From: an uncultured bacterium
GTDB taxonomy: Bacteria; Bacillota; Clostridia; Oscillospirales; Oscillospiraceae
Direction: 5' to 3'
Assembly (NCBI GenBank): GCA_947364395.1
Contig: CANASS010000025.1
Location: forward strand, 1-30,398
DNA length: 30,398 bases
Both the position numbers and the translations under genes were made by a program. Under the pieces are notes generated by a model. The model saw only the letters and a list, made by a program, of their open reading frames with translations. It had not been told where the DNA came from and did not search any database. Of the stretch, positions 30,224 to 30,398 are shown piece by piece. The stretch's first letter is position 1. Each line of letters starts with the position of its first letter.

Positions 30224-30398
30224 ATGTCCGCTGAATATATGCACATCGGAATTCCCGTCACCAACCGCAAGCCCAACATGACCTACAACGAGGGGGCCAA
30301 GTTCTGGGTGAGCTGTGTGGACGATTATGACTACAAGATCGAGTACCTGAAATTTGAGGAGGGCACCCCCTTCCCCGAGGAGATCCACCGCCACCCCC
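30224..30398 (+). CDS. Start of a third dha-operon gene, truncated by the window edge
   Basis: ATG 30224 is preceded by AAAGGAGGAA and starts 31 bp after dhaK. The 58 visible residues (MSAEYMHIGIPVTNRKPNMT at the start) begin with an H-I-G-I-P-V strand, as glyoxalase/VOC-superfamily proteins often do, followed by a segment of alternating aromatic and charged residues (DDYDYKIEYLKFEEG). A VOC-type metal-dependent isomerase or lyase is a tentative reading; the diagnostic later His and Glu residues are beyond the edge. Probably co-transcribed with dhaLK. Confidence 0.7.
   Translation, partial: MSAEYMHIGIPVTNRKPNMTYNEGAKFWVSCVDDYDYKIEYLKFEEGTPFPEEIHRHP

Noticed and set aside
1..30398. tRNA, rRNA, CRISPR arrays or known riboswitches
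   Set aside because: No cloverleaf, repeat-spacer pattern or familiar aptamer core was recognised by eye; a covariance-model search would be decisive.

Overview
The window looks like the chromosome of a high-GC, anaerobic Firmicute of the gut Oscillospiraceae type (Flavonifractor, Lawsonibacter or Intestinimonas-like). This is inferred from strong AGGAGG-type ribosome sites, high G+C at third codon positions, a clostridial butyryl-CoA-dehydrogenase-like enzyme, BlaI/M56 and YitT families, and a 45-residue symporter accessory protein. No rRNA, tRNA, CRISPR array or intact insertion sequence was found.

Layout. (1) 1-3047: the 3' part of a large Asn/Thr-rich protein, probably cell-surface, closed by a strong terminator. 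(2) 3138-3660: an orphan phage-tail-like gene (minus strand) in a patch dense with inverted repeats. (3) 3710-5859: a self-regulated BlaI-type repressor / M56 membrane peptidase pair, followed by three consecutive hairpins. (4) 6090-22497: fifteen genes, all on the minus strand. (5) 22498-23034: an A+T-rich divergent control region. (6) 23035-26383: fixA, fixB and caiC on the plus strand. (7) 26452-27498: a LacI-family regulator. (8) 27670-28370: two tandem XRE-type regulators divergent from a 53-residue ribbon-helix-helix protein. (9) 28501 to the end: a dhaL-dhaK pair and the start of a third gene.

The central find is a remodelled carnitine-type (cai/fix) locus. CaiA-, CaiC-, CaiD-, FixA- and FixB-like proteins are recognisable by extended motif agreement with the enterobacterial proteins, recalled from memory. 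With two family III CoA-transferases they could activate a substrate to its CoA thioester (CaiC), exchange CoA (CaiB-like), hydrate or dehydrate it (CaiD) and reduce the enoyl-CoA (CaiA and a second, Bcd-like dehydrogenase) using electrons delivered by FixAB. As in Enterobacteria, the enzyme arm and the fix arm are divergent. Here caiC sits on the fix side, CaiT, CaiE, FixC and FixX are not in the window, and the arm carries a sodium:solute symporter with a 45-residue membrane partner plus an MBL-fold hydrolase. Further downstream on the same strand come a YitT protein, two MFS transporters, two paralogous esterases, a MalY/PatB-type PLP enzyme and an M20 amidohydrolase, which may release or prepare the substrate from esters or amides.

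Three near-palindromes of the form TTTAACGTTAAA lie in the divergent region. Together with the LacI-family gene at the far end of the plus arm they suggest one local regulator for both arms. The actual substrate (carnitine, crotonobetaine, gamma-butyrobetaine or another small acid) cannot be read from the sequence.
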